The notes: generated from the letters alone by a model not told the origin. Positions 1 through 9,272 are shown, numbered from the stretch's first letter. The stretch is DNA of 37,446 bases from Deltaproteobacteria bacterium (GCA_026388715.1 JAPLJF010000027.1:1-37446); one strand, 5' to 3'. Made by a program: numbers and translations.

Positions 1-56
1 TCTTCGGTACCAAATCGACGTTGCCATTCTATAAGAGAGAGTTCTGGCATCTTCAT
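1..56 (-). CDS. IS1595-family transposase, N-terminal fragment (runs off window)
   Basis: The first 18 codons of the transposase are visible. They begin with ATG at 54-56, preceded by AAAGGAGG. The peptide starts MKMPELSLIEWQRRFG, the same as the copy at the right end, with one amino-acid difference (Thr for Asn) just after it. The catalytic domain is not visible, so whether this copy is intact cannot be judged. Confidence 0.75.
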   Translation of the reverse strand, partial: MKMPELSLIEWQRRFGTE

Positions 57-141
57 AACGAAACCTCCTTTATTTGCTTGGTTTCTTGGTCTTGTTAAGA
101 AGATAATCACTCAACTGAAAATAGGGCAGAGCCATAAAAAA
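1..141 (-). mobile_element. IS1595-family insertion sequence, 5' end (copy 1)
   Basis: The reverse complement of this segment matches 37172-37312 at 139 of 141 bases, so the window begins and ends inside two copies of the same element in opposite orientation. The shared block holds the presumed terminal repeat (about 134 inward, reading ggctctgccc), a short leader, a strong AAAGGAGG ribosome-binding site and the transposase start. Identity stops abruptly at base 142. The family is inferred from the other copy, which reads far enough to show a zinc-ribbon transposase N-terminus. The other end and the target duplication lie outside the window. Confidence 0.8.
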
Positions 142-293
142 GTATCGTGACAGACAACAAATCTCAAAGGCACATATATACTGAACAATCAGGAAAAAAA
201 TTCTCGTTTCCCATTGTCTTTCTCTCTGTTTTAAGATATGTATCCAGATAATAAGTCTTCTCATCTGTACTTTCATCAGAAACAGGAACTACC

Positions 294-710
294 ATGCAAG
301 AACTTATCTCCATGCGCCTCACCACTCAACGCCAGGTCATCCTTGAAGAACTTTTAAAGGTTACCTCACACCCAACGGCCAATGAAGTCTATGATATGGT
401 CCGCAAACGCCTTCCTCGCATAGGCCTTGGCACCGTCTATCGGAATCTTGAGCTGATGGCAGGGACCGGCATGATCCTCAAGCTGGAGGTCGGCGGGACC
501 CAGAAACGTTTTGATGCGACCATAACGCCACATTACCATGTTCGCTGCATGGAATGCGGCAAGGTGGATGACATCAAGATTCCAGTACAAGAGGACATCA
601 ATAAAGTAGCGGCACAGGCCTGCCATTATCAGATCCTTGGGCATCATATCGAATTCACAGGCCTTTGTAGAGACTGCGCCAAATCACACCAGAAGACAAG
701 CATCAACTGA
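294..710 (+). CDS. Fur-family metalloregulator, PerR-like
   Basis: This 138-residue protein is a Fur-superfamily repressor. The winged helix occupies about residues 1-78 (HPTANEVY at 26-33, GLGTVYRNLELM at 44-55), followed by the dimerisation domain. Two CxxC pairs (Cys85/Cys88 and Cys125/Cys128) form the structural zinc site expected of Fur and PerR. The regulatory metal site looks PerR-like: Asp74 of RFD followed by His80 and His82 of HYH, matching the oxidisable Asp/His/His arrangement of PerR. A peroxide-sensing role is therefore likely but inferred. The ATG at 294 follows AGGA; Met7 is an alternative start. It is a single-gene unit facing tyrS across a shared terminator. No Fur or PerR box was recognised upstream. 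Confidence 0.88.
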   Translation: MQELISMRLTTQRQVILEELLKVTSHPTANEVYDMVRKRLPRIGLGTVYRNLELMAGTGMILKLEVGGTQKRFDATITPHYHVRCMECGKVDDIKIPVQEDINKVAAQACHYQILGHHIEFTGLCRDCAKSHQKTSIN

Positions 711-732
711 TTACAGTATAAGACCAATAAAT

Positions 733-773
733 AAAAAAGGCTTGCAACCTCAACAGGTTACAAGCCTTTTTTA
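733..773. terminator. Bidirectional rho-independent terminator
   Basis: The hairpin pairs aggcttgcaacct (738-750) with aggttacaagcct (755-767), with one internal mismatch and a four-base loop. An A-run precedes it and a T-run follows, so it can terminate both the Fur-family gene and the convergent tyrS gene. Confidence 0.9.
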
Positions 774-793
774 TTTTGACTCTTAAATTTCTC

Positions 794-2005
794 TTACCGG
801 AAACAGACCTTGCAATAACGAAGTTTTCCTACCTTAAGCAACACTTCACCTTGCGGCTTCACCACCGCATTAACATCCGTCACCTTTTCGCCATCAAGCG
901 AAACCGCATTCTGTTTGATCATCCGCCGTCCATCAGAAGTAGATGAAACAAGCCCAGCATCAACCAGCAACTGCGGAAGCCATAGATCTTCAGTGGCTGT
1001 AATCTGCTTCTCAAGGATATCATCAGGCAGGCCGCCTTTCTGGAACACCTTTTCAAAATTCTGCTCCGCCTGCAGCGCCGCCTCTTCTGAATGAAAGCGT
1101 GCCGTCAACTCCCGGGCCAATTGTTTCTTGATCTCCTTAGGATGACGGATACCAGCCTCCATCTCCCTCTTCAGTTCGGCAATCGCTTCCGCGTCCAGAT
1201 CGCTCAGCAAATCATAATACCGAAACATCAACTGATCGGAGACCGAAAGGATCTTGCCATAGATATCATTGGCCGATTCAGTAATTCCGATATAATTACC
1301 CAGAGATTTACTCATCTTCTGCACCCCGTCAAGTCCTTCAAGAAGAGGAAGGGTGAGTACCACCTGAGGGGCCTGTTTACGAGAACGCTGGAGATCACGC
1401 CCCATGAGCAGATTAAATAGCTGATCCGTGCCACCAATTTCAACATCAGCCTCTATGGCCACAGAATCATAACCCTGAATCAGCGGATAGAGAAACTCAT
1501 GGATAGAAATGGGAGTCCCTTCCCGGAAACGAACCTTGAAATCTTCACGCTCCAGCATTCTGGCCACGGTAAGTTCAGAGGCGAGCCTGATCATGGCAAA
1601 GGAGTCAAGTCCGGCCAGCCACTGGCTGTTAAAAACAACCTTGGTTCTCTCAGGATCAAGAATCTTGAACACCTGTTCCTTATAACTTTCCGCGTTTTTT
1701 GCCACATCTTCACGGGTCAGGGCCTTTCTGGTCTCAGACTTGCCGGTTGGATCACCGATCATACCGGTAAAGTCGCCAATCAAGAAATAAACATCGTGGC
1801 CAAGATCTTGAAAATGTTTCAGTTTCTGTAGCAGAACAGTATGTCCCAGATGCAGATCAGGGGCCGTTGGATCAAAACCGGCCTTCACCCGTAGCGGAAT
1901 CCCGGTTGTTGCAGATTTTTCCAGTTTTTTAACAAGTTCCTCGCGAGAGATACAATCAACGATTCCCCGTTCAATGAGTTTTATCTGTTCATCAATAGAA
2001 GGCAT
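794..2005 (-). CDS. tyrS: Tyrosyl-tRNA synthetase
   Basis: TyrS charges tRNA-Tyr with tyrosine in the cytoplasm. The class I signatures are clear: HLGH at residues 52-55 in the context [12 protein letters not shown], and KMSKS near residue 235. The C-terminal 60 or so residues form the S4-type RNA-binding domain. The TAPDLHLGH form places it in the TyrS branch of about 400 residues (TyrZ-like). I start it at the ATG at 2003-2005 (403 residues, beginning [10 protein letters not shown]), because a GAGAGG ribosome-binding site lies upstream. A longer frame to 2044 would overlap the end of rny and adds 13 non-conserved residues. It lies 28 bases downstream of rny and is probably cotranscribed with it. 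Confidence 0.96.
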   Translation of the reverse strand: MPSIDEQIKLIERGIVDCISREELVKKLEKSATTGIPLRVKAGFDPTAPDLHLGHTVLLQKLKHFQDLGHDVYFLIGDFTGMIGDPTGKSETRKALTREDVAKNAESYKEQVFKILDPERTKVVFNSQWLAGLDSFAMIRLASELTVARMLEREDFKVRFREGTPISIHEFLYPLIQGYDSVAIEADVEIGGTDQLFNLLMGRDLQRSRKQAPQVVLTLPLLEGLDGVQKMSKSLGNYIGITESANDIYGKILSVSDQLMFRYYDLLSDLDAEAIAELKREMEAGIRHPKEIKKQLARELTARFHSEEAALQAEQNFEKVFQKGGLPDDILEKQITATEDLWLPQLLVDAGLVSSTSDGRRMIKQNAVSLDGEKVTDVNAVVKPQGEVLLKVGKLRYCKVCFR

Positions 2006-2033
2006 AGCTGTTATTTTTCCTCTCAAGGCCAGA

Positions 2034-3599
2034 CTATCTGGCAAATTCCACGGCCCTGGTCTCCCGAATAACGGTGACCCGTATCTGCCCAGGATAAGTC
2101 AGTTGCGCCTCGATGCTCTTGGCAATATCCTGACTCAACAGAATGGCCTCGGCATCCTGAATCTTTTTGGAATCCACAATGATCCGCAGATCCCTTCCGG
2201 CCTGAATGGCGTATGATTTTTCAACACCCTCAAATGAATTTGCTATATTTTCGAGATCTTCCAAGCGCTTCACATAGGTCTGAAGCATCTCTTTCCGTGC
2301 TCCGGGCCTGGCGCCGGACAAGGCGTCCGCCGACTGCACCAGGATATCAAGGACACTTTGCGGCGGCAGGTCTTCATGATGTGCCCCAATCGCATAAACC
2401 ACTTCCTCGGGCTCACCATATTTCTTGGCCAGATCACGACCGATAATCGCATGTGACCCTTCCACTTCATGATCAACCGCTTTGCCGATATCATGGAGCA
2501 GACCAGCCCTCTTGGCCATTTTCACATCAATGCCCAGTTCTGCGGCCATAATGCCACAGAGAAACGCCACTTCCAGAGAATGCTGGAGGACATTCTGACC
2601 ATAGCTGGTTCGATATTTCAATCTGCCAAGGAGATTAATCAACTCCACATGAACCCCGTGGGCACCCACATCAAAAGTAGCCTGCTCTCCGGCCTCCCGC
2701 ATGGTTACCTCAAGTTCCTTGGTGACCTTGGCAACCACCTCTTCAATCCGGGCTGGATGAATCCGGCCATCATTGATAAGCTGCAACAGGGCAAGACGGG
2801 CGACTTCACGTCGTACCGGATTAAATCCGGAAAGAATCACAGCCTCGGGCGTATCGTCGATAATGATATCAATACCCGTTGCCGCCTCAATGGCCCGGAT
2901 ATTTCTCCCCTCCCGACCTATGATCCTGCCCTTCATCTCGTCATTGGGCAGAGGAACCATGGATACCGTTTTGTCCGCGACATAATCACCAGCATAACGA
3001 GAGATGGCAAGGGCCAGGATATTCTTTCCTTTTTTGTCAGCCTCCATTTTCATCTCATTTTCAATGCGAGCAAGTTTTTTAGCCGCTTGCATGCGAGCCT
3101 CACTCTCCATTGAATCCATAAGCAATTTTTTTGCCTCTTCCCGACCGATCCCAGCTATCTTTTCCAGCTCATTACGCTGACGGAGCAAAAGTTGTTCCAC
3201 CTCATTATTTTTTTTCTGCAATCCCTCTTCCTGCTGGCGCAGACTGGCCTCTCCCTTCTGGATATCATCCTGCCTTTTAGCTAGGTTCTCGGTTTCTCTT
3301 TTCAACTGCTCTTTTTTTTCACTGAGCTGCCGCCGTTCATCCTTTAAATCATCCTTATCAACCCGTATCTCCTCTTCAACGGCCTGTTTCAGTTGATAAA
3401 CAACTTCTTTACTGTGCAACACAGCGTCTTTCTTAATCCGCTCTGCCTCAGAAATAGCATTTTCTATCAGCTGTTTTCCCTGATTTTCTATGTTGGCCCG
3501 ATGATTCTCAACAAAACGTTTTCGCAAAAGAAAACCGCCGATAACGCCAAGCAACAACCCAAACGGCAACAGCAAAACTGGCTGGTTCAATATCTCCAT
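2034..3599 (-). CDS. rny: Ribonuclease Y
   Basis: RNase Y is a membrane-anchored endoribonuclease that starts mRNA decay. The 521-residue protein has the full family layout: an N-terminal membrane helix (residues 5-25), a long charged coiled coil (about 30-190), a KH RNA-binding domain containing [15 protein letters not shown], and an HD phosphohydrolase domain with the metal motif HDIGKA. Length and order match the usual 510-530 residues. The ATG at 3597-3599 follows AGGA. It heads the rny-tyrS pair. Upstream lie an 830-base spacer and the 6S RNA gene. Confidence 0.97.
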   Translation of the reverse strand: MEILNQPVLLLPFGLLLGVIGGFLLRKRFVENHRANIENQGKQLIENAISEAERIKKDAVLHSKEVVYQLKQAVEEEIRVDKDDLKDERRQLSEKKEQLKRETENLAKRQDDIQKGEASLRQQEEGLQKKNNEVEQLLLRQRNELEKIAGIGREEAKKLLMDSMESEARMQAAKKLARIENEMKMEADKKGKNILALAISRYAGDYVADKTVSMVPLPNDEMKGRIIGREGRNIRAIEAATGIDIIIDDTPEAVILSGFNPVRREVARLALLQLINDGRIHPARIEEVVAKVTKELEVTMREAGEQATFDVGAHGVHVELINLLGRLKYRTSYGQNVLQHSLEVAFLCGIMAAELGIDVKMAKRAGLLHDIGKAVDHEVEGSHAIIGRDLAKKYGEPEEVVYAIGAHHEDLPPQSVLDILVQSADALSGARPGARKEMLQTYVKRLEDLENIANSFEGVEKSYAIQAGRDLRIIVDSKKIQDAEAILLSQDIAKSIEAQLTYPGQIRVTVIRETRAVEFAR

Positions 3600-4123
3600 A
3601 ACGATCTAATCCTGGTAGGCAAAATCTTATTGGACAGGAAAGGAACATGACAGCGGGCAACAGCAAACCTGCACCGCAAAAGAGAAACAAAAAAACGAGA
3701 GAGGGGAGAGACACAAACAGTAACAACAACCCAGTGGCCAACAACAGCCAGCCATGTAAAGTTATTACACAATTTAATATTCAGACAATCACAGCCGCAC
3801 CTGAATCAGACAACGCCTGTCGATATCACCCCAAATCAGGGGATAATGAACACTAAATTTTTTTATATAAAACCAGTCAATGACCTACAGACATCTCCAA
3901 ACGACATTTCTTCTGTACTTCACCAACTAGCATATAAACACAATTTTTCTTCCCGAATTTCGTAATCTTGTTCAGCATCATTCCAACTGCAATCAATAAT
4001 TTTGCTGATGAATTCCAGTCAACTCGCCTCAATCTCGTTTGTCACCCTTTAGCGTGACTCACAGACCTCTTTCCAAAGCGCCCTGGATATAAAAACAGAA
4101 TAAAAGCTATTATTCTGATAATA
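3600..4123. other. Intergenic region with no recognised gene
   Basis: This A/T-rich spacer lies between rny and the 6S RNA gene. Short open frames here (for example a 69-codon frame at 3647-3856 on the plus strand) have low-complexity translations rich in Asn, Lys and Thr and no family resemblance. A small stem pairing gtcac with gtgac lies near 4041-4058, without a T-tract. The region probably carries the rny promoter, but I could not pick one site with confidence. Confidence 0.5.
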
Positions 4124-4297
4124 AAAAATCCCCGCCCTGCCGTGTCAGCAGAATATTTAAACCTATGAAATAGGTGGGCATAACTCATAGCCTCATCAAG
4201 AAACTTGCGAAGCAAGCTTCTTTTGGAAAACCGTAGAGATACCCTTTTTATGAGAGTTGGCTCAACATTCTGAAGATCACCAACAGAGCAGGGAAAA
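4124..4297 (-). ncRNA. ssrS: 6S RNA
   Basis: 6S RNA mimics an open promoter and sequesters sigma-70 RNA polymerase. Read on the minus strand, ccctgc (4288-4293) pairs with gcaggg (4135-4140) to close a rod of about 160 bases. Inside it, cagaat pairs with attctg and ctcata with tatgag, leaving large asymmetric bulges. The rod ends in an 8-bp apical hairpin (aagcttgc, ttc loop, gcaagttt). The 3' stem is followed by gggg and a T-run resembling a terminator. Size, bubble-in-rod architecture and position directly downstream of zapA all match the conserved zapA-ssrS arrangement. Exact ends are uncertain by several bases. An open frame across this region (4042-4323) is a chance frame. Confidence 0.8.
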
Positions 4298-4432
4298 CAG
4301 ATTTCAAAATAAATCCCAAACAAATTTCAAGCAAATCCGTCAATTTCATATCGCACTCAGAACAAAGACCTCAATATGAAGAAACAAACATCTCATACAA
4401 CTATAGCAAAATTTCAGGCAAACAAAAGAGAA

Positions 4433-4741
4433 TTATCTCCAGTCCTCTCCTTTTCCCGGAGAAAGCCCTAAATCAATCTGCCTCGTCAAACCGGCAATCC
4501 TCTGTTCAGTGTCTGCTTTATAGCGATCAAAGTTAGATTTTAATTCAAAGTACCTAGAGGCGATATTCAGACTCACCAATACAGCCACTTTACTCACAGG
4601 TAACAATCCCGAGGGGCCAGACATATTCTCCTGAACCAATCCTTGCACAAGATCGAGGATATCAGCCACCTCATTCTCTGCAGCCCCGGTATAAAAGGTA
4701 TATTCCTGGCCGAGAAGTTCAAACCGAACAAGTCTTTCCAA
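4433..4741 (-). CDS. zapA: Cell division protein ZapA
   Basis: ZapA bundles FtsZ filaments at midcell. This 102-residue protein has the ZapA head domain (RFELLGQEYTF at the start) and the conserved helix VAVLVSLNIASRYFELK near residues 52-68, followed by a C-terminal coiled coil. The start is TTG at 4739-4741, chosen because GGAGGG lies eight bases upstream and no in-frame ATG fits the family start. It follows the ZapB-like gene by 82 bases and precedes the 6S RNA gene, as in many proteobacteria. Confidence 0.88.
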   Translation of the reverse strand: MERLVRFELLGQEYTFYTGAAENEVADILDLVQGLVQENMSGPSGLLPVSKVAVLVSLNIASRYFELKSNFDRYKADTEQRIAGLTRQIDLGLSPGKGEDWR

Positions 4742-4823
4742 GTCAACCCTCCACGACTCTCAGGATTTGCATAATGTCCTTCTTAACAGACAGGCCTCAA
4801 GAAAAATCTGCTCACGAACCACG

Positions 4824-5123
4824 TTAAAATAGACTTCCCTGCACAGCGCCATCCGAGTTACGGTTGGTTGCGCCAGCGTCCCTGCTCTCGCTCGCATCTG
4901 CCTCCCATTCCTCAATACGTTCCAGAAGCCCAGACACCCTGTTGCCGATCTCTCCTCGTTCATCCTTGAGAGCGGCCAGCTCCTCCTGCAAGTTGGCAAT
5001 CGCCCCCTCGCGCTGCAACAAAAGGTCATCAACTTTCTTTTTATCTGCCTGCAGGGCATTAAATCTTTCCAATAGTTTGGTCACAAAATCCTCAAGACGC
5101 CCTAATTCGCTATCCTGCATCAT
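4824..5123 (-). CDS. zapB: ZapB-like coiled-coil cell division protein
   Basis: This is a 99-residue, highly charged protein that is almost entirely coiled coil (residues 5-75: repeated Leu/Ala heptads with Glu and Lys), with a polar tail ending in GSLF. Size, coiled-coil content and position immediately upstream of zapA point to the ZapB role of linking ZapA to the chromosome or to other division proteins. Coiled coils carry little family-specific sequence, so the assignment depends partly on context. The ATG at 5121-5123 follows AGGAG; a second ATG comes directly after. Confidence 0.7.
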   Translation of the reverse strand: MMQDSELGRLEDFVTKLLERFNALQADKKKVDDLLLQREGAIANLQEELAALKDERGEIGNRVSGLLERIEEWEADASESRDAGATNRNSDGAVQGSLF

Positions 5124-5345
5124 ATCCTTTACTCCTGTATTTATTATAATAAATGTAAAACGCTTTTACATATTAAAAAACAATTTAAATATACCCATGC
5201 CCTGTATTCTCCGCAAGCATTAAGCCATTGTAACAAAATAATATCATCAGCTAAACAGCAAAAAATCAGCCACTCTTCATCAATCCTTAAAACAAACGAA
5301 ACTGGAGCAGGCAAGCAAGGACTCCGACTCAATACCTTCTTCACT

Positions 5346-5831
5346 TCAGCCCCTTGAATAGCTCCAACTCAGCGGACGACCATCACGATAAGGCATATAG
5401 CCATGGAATATAGAGCTATTATCATCAAATACCATATCCAGAAAATACTTATCCCCCTCCCACATTGGCAACCGATACAACTCATCCAATCGGCACCACC
5501 ACAGATCACCTTCTTCATTGGATGTCTTTGCTGTCCCACTGAAGCGATCTATCCGATAGATAAAACCAAACCAATCTTCACCGCCGCGACCAAAACCAGC
5601 CCAATTCACCGTCCCTCGCAACGTGGCCTCCTCACACAATAGGCCGGACTCTTCATAAATCTCTCGGCGGAGGCACGAAAAAATATCCTCCTGCCGTTTC
5701 ATCTTGCCACCAAGACCATTATATTTCCCCAGATGCTGATCCATGGCTCGTTTGTTCCTATGAACAAGTAAGGTTTGCTGGCCATCTGGAGAAAGAATAA
5801 AACCAAGTGTTGCTAATATTGGAGTGTACAT
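5346..5831 (-). CDS. Nudix hydrolase (MutT/8-oxo-dGTPase-like)
   Basis: The 161-residue protein carries a complete Nudix box, GX5EX7REUXEEXGU, at residues 42-64 (G42, E48, R56, E57, E60, E61, G63), which binds the metal and hydrolyses nucleoside diphosphate-linked substrates. The opening YTPILATLGFIL and the KYNGLGGK motif resemble 8-oxo-dGTP diphosphatases of the MutT/YtkD type, so cleaning of oxidised nucleotides is plausible but not proven. It is transcribed away from the lytic transglycosylase gene, with 75 bases between them containing a short direct repeat (tttcaactttca twice, about 5868-5895). Confidence 0.85.
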   Translation of the reverse strand: MYTPILATLGFILSPDGQQTLLVHRNKRAMDQHLGKYNGLGGKMKRQEDIFSCLRREIYEESGLLCEEATLRGTVNWAGFGRGGEDWFGFIYRIDRFSGTAKTSNEEGDLWWCRLDELYRLPMWEGDKYFLDMVFDDNSSIFHGYMPYRDGRPLSWSYSRG

Positions 5832-5906
5832 CAGGCCTTCCTTATGATTAAATAAAGGAAATAGTTCTTTTCAACTTTCATTTTTTCAACTTTCAACGTT
5901 TGTAAC

Positions 5907-7037
5907 ATGAAATCCACAAACCCAGAGGCTTTTATCCTCATCCGACCATCCCGCACCCCAAGGTTACTGGCTTCTTCCCTGGTTGCCGTCATTACGCTCC
6001 TCGGCCTTGCAGGCAACGCCTCTTGTCTCGGTGCAACGGTCAACAACAAAGATTTTCCGACATATCCCGCTATCCAGAACAATGTTACTTTCTGGGAAAA
6101 GATCTATACAAAATACTCCACCAGTGAGGCCGTGATCCATGACAAACATAATGTAACAAAAATCTATGAGGTGATTCCCATTATTGACTATCTGCGCCCC
6201 GGAGCAGAACAAATCAACAAGCCCCTTCTCGACACAGCCAAACAGAAATATATCGCAATCCTGTCCCGCCTTGCCATGGGAAATGCGCCCATCACCAAAG
6301 AGGAACACCGAATCGCCGCCATGTATAAAGGTGCCCGCAAATCACAACTTCAAAAGGCCAGCGAATCCGTCCGTGTCCAGATTGGCCAGAAAGAACGGTT
6401 CAGGGAAGGAGTTGTGCGTTCTGGCGCGTATCTTCCTGAGATCAAACGAATATTCCGTTCATACAACCTCCCGGAAGAGCTCGCCTACCTGCCCCATGTT
6501 GAATCTTCCTTTAATCCCGATGCCTACAGCAAGGTTGGGGCCTGTGGTCTCTGGCAGTTTACCCGGACAACCGGAAAACAATATCTGCGCATTGATCATA
6601 CCATTGATGAACGTCAAAATCCATTCAGGGCAAGTCACGCTGCTGCAAAATTTCTCAAAAGGAATCACTCCATTCTTGGTAGCTGGCCCTTGGCCCTTAC
6701 TGCATACAATTATGGAACATCAGGAATGGCACGGGCAAAAAAAGACAAAGGCTCCTATGAAAAGATCTTTCTCGAATACGAGGAGGGGTACTTCAAATTT
6801 GCCTCACGCAATTTTTATCCCGAATTTCTTGCCGCCATCCGGGCTGCGCAAGAACTTGAAAAAAATCTCTCTCTACATCGCCACAAACTTGCTCCCATAA
6901 CCACCGTCCAGATTGAAAAGCGTACATCAACAGATACCAACAAACCATCTCTCCTTCAGGGGAAAAAGCATCTCCCCAAGGAGGGATCAGCTGACATTCC
7001 AGCCACTCACAGAGTTATAAAAAAAGAACGATTATGA
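5907..7037 (+). CDS. Lytic murein transglycosylase, GH23/MltD-like
   Basis: The product probably cleaves peptidoglycan glycan strands in the periplasm, forming 1,6-anhydro ends. An N-terminal hydrophobic segment (about residues 20-38) acts as a signal peptide or anchor. The SLT domain covers about residues 175-300, with catalytic Glu199 in HVESSFNP, GLWQF at 214-218 and AYNYG at 266-270, the three GH23 signatures. Unlike classical MltD, it has no C-terminal LysM repeats: the last 75 residues are polar and basic. No clear Shine-Dalgarno precedes the ATG, so the start is tentative. It lies divergent from the Nudix gene and about 100 bases before the MoaE-like gene. Confidence 0.85.
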   Translation: MKSTNPEAFILIRPSRTPRLLASSLVAVITLLGLAGNASCLGATVNNKDFPTYPAIQNNVTFWEKIYTKYSTSEAVIHDKHNVTKIYEVIPIIDYLRPGAEQINKPLLDTAKQKYIAILSRLAMGNAPITKEEHRIAAMYKGARKSQLQKASESVRVQIGQKERFREGVVRSGAYLPEIKRIFRSYNLPEELAYLPHVESSFNPDAYSKVGACGLWQFTRTTGKQYLRIDHTIDERQNPFRASHAAAKFLKRNHSILGSWPLALTAYNYGTSGMARAKKDKGSYEKIFLEYEEGYFKFASRNFYPEFLAAIRAAQELEKNLSLHRHKLAPITTVQIEKRTSTDTNKPSLLQGKKHLPKEGSADIPATHRVIKKERL

Positions 7038-7139
7038 TAAAATCAGACCAGGATATCTGGGAAAACCGTATTTGCTCATAAGAAACCTCTACCAGAACCA
7101 TATCGAACCATCTGCTTAATTCAACACAAGGAGCCATCC

Positions 7140-7505
7140 ATGGATATCTCAAAACGAATTGCCGAAATGAAAAAACAACCTGGCTTCCAGGATAATGTAG
7201 GAATGATCCTCATCCACAACGGCATAGTACGCAACTGGTCAAGAAAGGACAAAAGCAAAGTCAAGGCACTGGAAGTCACCCCCGATCTTGCCAAGATAGA
7301 GACCATTCGCCAGGAATTTCTCCAACGGGATGGTATTTTTGATATTGTTATCGAGGCCAAAAGCGGGGAGTTCCAGCCAGGCGAAGACCTTCTTTTTATT
7401 ATCGTTGCCGGCGATATTCGTGAGAATATCAAACCCGTTCTGGCGGAACTTCTTGATCGGGTCAAGGCAGAGGCTATTGCCAAACGAGAAATCATCCTCA
7501 ATTAA
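7140..7505 (+). CDS. MoaE-like molybdopterin synthase large-subunit protein
   Basis: This 121-residue protein resembles the MoaE large subunit of molybdopterin synthase, which together with MoaD inserts sulfur into precursor Z. The C-terminal half follows the MoaE pattern: GEFQPGEDLLFIIVAGDIRE at 76-95, then a helix with Lys109 and Lys115, near the two active-site lysines of MoaE. The family's usual Trp-Lys-Lys-Glu ending is replaced by AKREI, and the protein is shorter than E. coli MoaE (about 150). This looks like a lineage-specific compact variant. A strong AAGGAG precedes the ATG. No moaD or moaA is nearby; the only other molybdenum-cofactor gene in the window is mobBA at 18858. Confidence 0.72.
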   Translation: MDISKRIAEMKKQPGFQDNVGMILIHNGIVRNWSRKDKSKVKALEVTPDLAKIETIRQEFLQRDGIFDIVIEAKSGEFQPGEDLLFIIVAGDIRENIKPVLAELLDRVKAEAIAKREIILN

Positions 7506-7544
7506 AGGATTCAGGCAATCTCACTCACAGGATCAACATGCTGA

Positions 7545-7730
7545 ACGCCGAATCATTTGTCAAAAATCAAGGAAGCAAAAGCACTGCCATACTTTGTCAC
7601 CGAGCTTTCACGAATAATCGCCAATGACAGCTCGACCATGAAAGGCAATCGAGAGAAATGCCTTGAAGCCAACATGAATGATTATACAAGCAAACCAATC
7701 AAACGCGAGATCGTCTCCAAGAACGCTTGA
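7545..7730 (+). pseudogene. Remnant of a response-regulator receiver (REC) domain
   Basis: No start codon or complete gene is present, but this frame translates to a recognisable C-terminal third of a receiver domain: AND..TMKGNREKCLEANMNDY, then TSKPIKRE, ending at TGA 7728-7730. In intact proteins the equivalent is an LTA.AMKGDREKCLEAGMDDY block followed by ISKPI, where the Lys of KPI is a conserved phosphorylation-site residue. The phospho-acceptor Asp region is absent and the frame opens just after a stop at 7542. It is most likely what is left of a hybrid histidine kinase or response regulator deleted from this spot. Confidence 0.7.
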
Positions 7731-7762
7731 CCAAGAAATGGAATGACACATCATAACAGACC

Positions 7763-9145
7763 ATGACCGCTCCCACCCAAAGTAAACCGTCCATAACCAA
7801 CCGTATACTGACATGGGCGGACCAGTCAAGCACCGCGTCTGCCGGCCCGAAACAGGCGATCCACACCTTCGTCCGTGTACTCCTGATTACGGCCAGAGAA
7901 TTTCACAAGAACGAACTTCCACTGCGCGCCAGCGCCCTCACCTACATCACCATCCTCTCTCTGGTGCCCTTACTGGCCATGAGCACAGCACTGGTCAAAG
8001 GAATTGGCGGCGACAATCACCTCCGTCAGGTTGTGTACGGCTACATCGACACCCTTGAACATAACTCAACCACCACGCCTGTACCCTCTCAGGTTGAAGC
8101 AGCACCTGCGGCAGAACCCGGCAACACAGATAAAACAACCGCGAATCTGACCGCGCATCTCCGTTCAGCTGCGGACAAGCTTTTCAACTATGTTGACAAG
8201 ACCGACTTTACCACCCTGGGTTCCATCGGCGTCCTTGTTATGCTGATCACGATCATCATGGTATTTGTCACCATTGAAATGGCCATGAATGCAATCTGGC
8301 AAGTGCACTCCGGCCGCTCGGCTTTACGCAAGATCATCGATTATCTGGCCCTACTCATTCTGATGCCAGTTGCCATCAATATTGGCTTTGCAGCCACCAC
8401 TATTATCACAAATCCAACATTACTGGACAAAATCGAACCGTTCCTGCCGGTGATCTGGCTGCAGACCATCGTTCTTCTCTTGCTGCCAATCTTATTTATT
8501 ACCCTTGCCTTATCGATCAGTTATATGGTCTTTCCCAATACCAGGGTCCACCCGGTCCCCGCCTTTATTGGCGCGGCATTTGCCGGCTCCCTCTGGTTTA
8601 TCACCCAGAATATCTTTATCAATCTGCAGATTGGAGTCTCCAACTATAACGCCATCTATGGTTCCTTTGCCACACTCCCCCTGTTCCTGGTCTGGTTATA
8701 CCTTGGCTGGATTTTCATTCTGAGCGGCGCCCAGGTTGCCTTCGCCTGCCAGGCGCGTCACAGCTATCAACTTCTTCCGGCGTGGCCAAAGCCTGCTGAA
8801 CAACTGAGCGCCGCCTTTGATATAGTCCATCAGCTCTTTTTATTTTTTGACAGACAGCAGACACTTACGGTCAAGATGCTCCCTGATCTCTGTCCCGAAT
8901 ATAGCCCATCTCTTATTTCATCGACACTTGATCAACTGCTCGCCGCAGGCATCATCCACACCGAGGACAAAGAACAGTTCCTGTTTCCAACCCTGCCAGC
9001 CGCCAAGCTGAATCAAGGCGTTATCGTCAAGGCCATTCTGGGCAGCGATACTCCCGATACCGAAGGCGGCCGACAAATACGACACGCCATAGAGGCGGCC
9101 AGTCAAGCGCTGCCTCTGACATTTCAGAAAATTCAAAATAGTTAG
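7763..9145 (+). CDS. YihY/UPF0761 family inner-membrane protein
   Basis: This 460-residue protein is a member of the YihY family (once misassigned as RNase BN). The characteristic start of the membrane core is at residues 45-75 (LPLRASALTYITILSLVPLL), followed by about five more hydrophobic helices and the motif YGSFATLPLFLVWLYLGW near residues 295-315. A polar insertion of about 90 residues, rich in Ala, Thr and Pro, separates the first two helices. The C-terminal 120 residues are soluble and look like a winged-helix domain. Function is unknown for the family; a transport or envelope role is usual speculation. The ribosome-binding site is weak. Confidence 0.85.
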   Translation: MTAPTQSKPSITNRILTWADQSSTASAGPKQAIHTFVRVLLITAREFHKNELPLRASALTYITILSLVPLLAMSTALVKGIGGDNHLRQVVYGYIDTLEHNSTTTPVPSQVEAAPAAEPGNTDKTTANLTAHLRSAADKLFNYVDKTDFTTLGSIGVLVMLITIIMVFVTIEMAMNAIWQVHSGRSALRKIIDYLALLILMPVAINIGFAATTIITNPTLLDKIEPFLPVIWLQTIVLLLLPILFITLALSISYMVFPNTRVHPVPAFIGAAFAGSLWFITQNIFINLQIGVSNYNAIYGSFATLPLFLVWLYLGWIFILSGAQVAFACQARHSYQLLPAWPKPAEQLSAAFDIVHQLFLFFDRQQTLTVKMLPDLCPEYSPSLISSTLDQLLAAGIIHTEDKEQFLFPTLPAAKLNQGVIVKAILGSDTPDTEGGRQIRHAIEAASQALPLTFQKIQNS

Positions 9146-9272
9146 TACCATTCCAGAAAAATATGTTGTACGATACAGTAACCTACGGATGAGCGGAGCC
9201 ACTGGGACAAGTTACCACGTTCCAGCGTCATCTCATCTCCCATATCAACATTTAACAACAGAGGAAAAACAG

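Noticed and set aside
70..276. 68-codon minus-strand ORF overlapping the left IS end
   Set aside because: Its C-terminal part is the translated IS leader shared with the right end; the rest has no family likeness and no ribosome-binding site.
3647..3856. 69-codon plus-strand ORF between rny and 6S RNA
   Set aside because: Low-complexity Asn/Lys/Thr translation with no recognisable family; treated as a chance frame.
4042..4323. 93-codon minus-strand ORF
   Set aside because: It lies across the 6S RNA gene, and its translation has no protein-like pattern.
5124..5345. Possible small gene between the Nudix and zapB-like genes
   Set aside because: The only frame (5144-5344 minus) is Cys/Leu-rich without a Shine-Dalgarno or homology; no tRNA fold was seen either.
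9189..9272. Upstream start for the first small lipoprotein
   Set aside because: A lipoprotein signal must be N-terminal, and the paralog aligns only from 9273.
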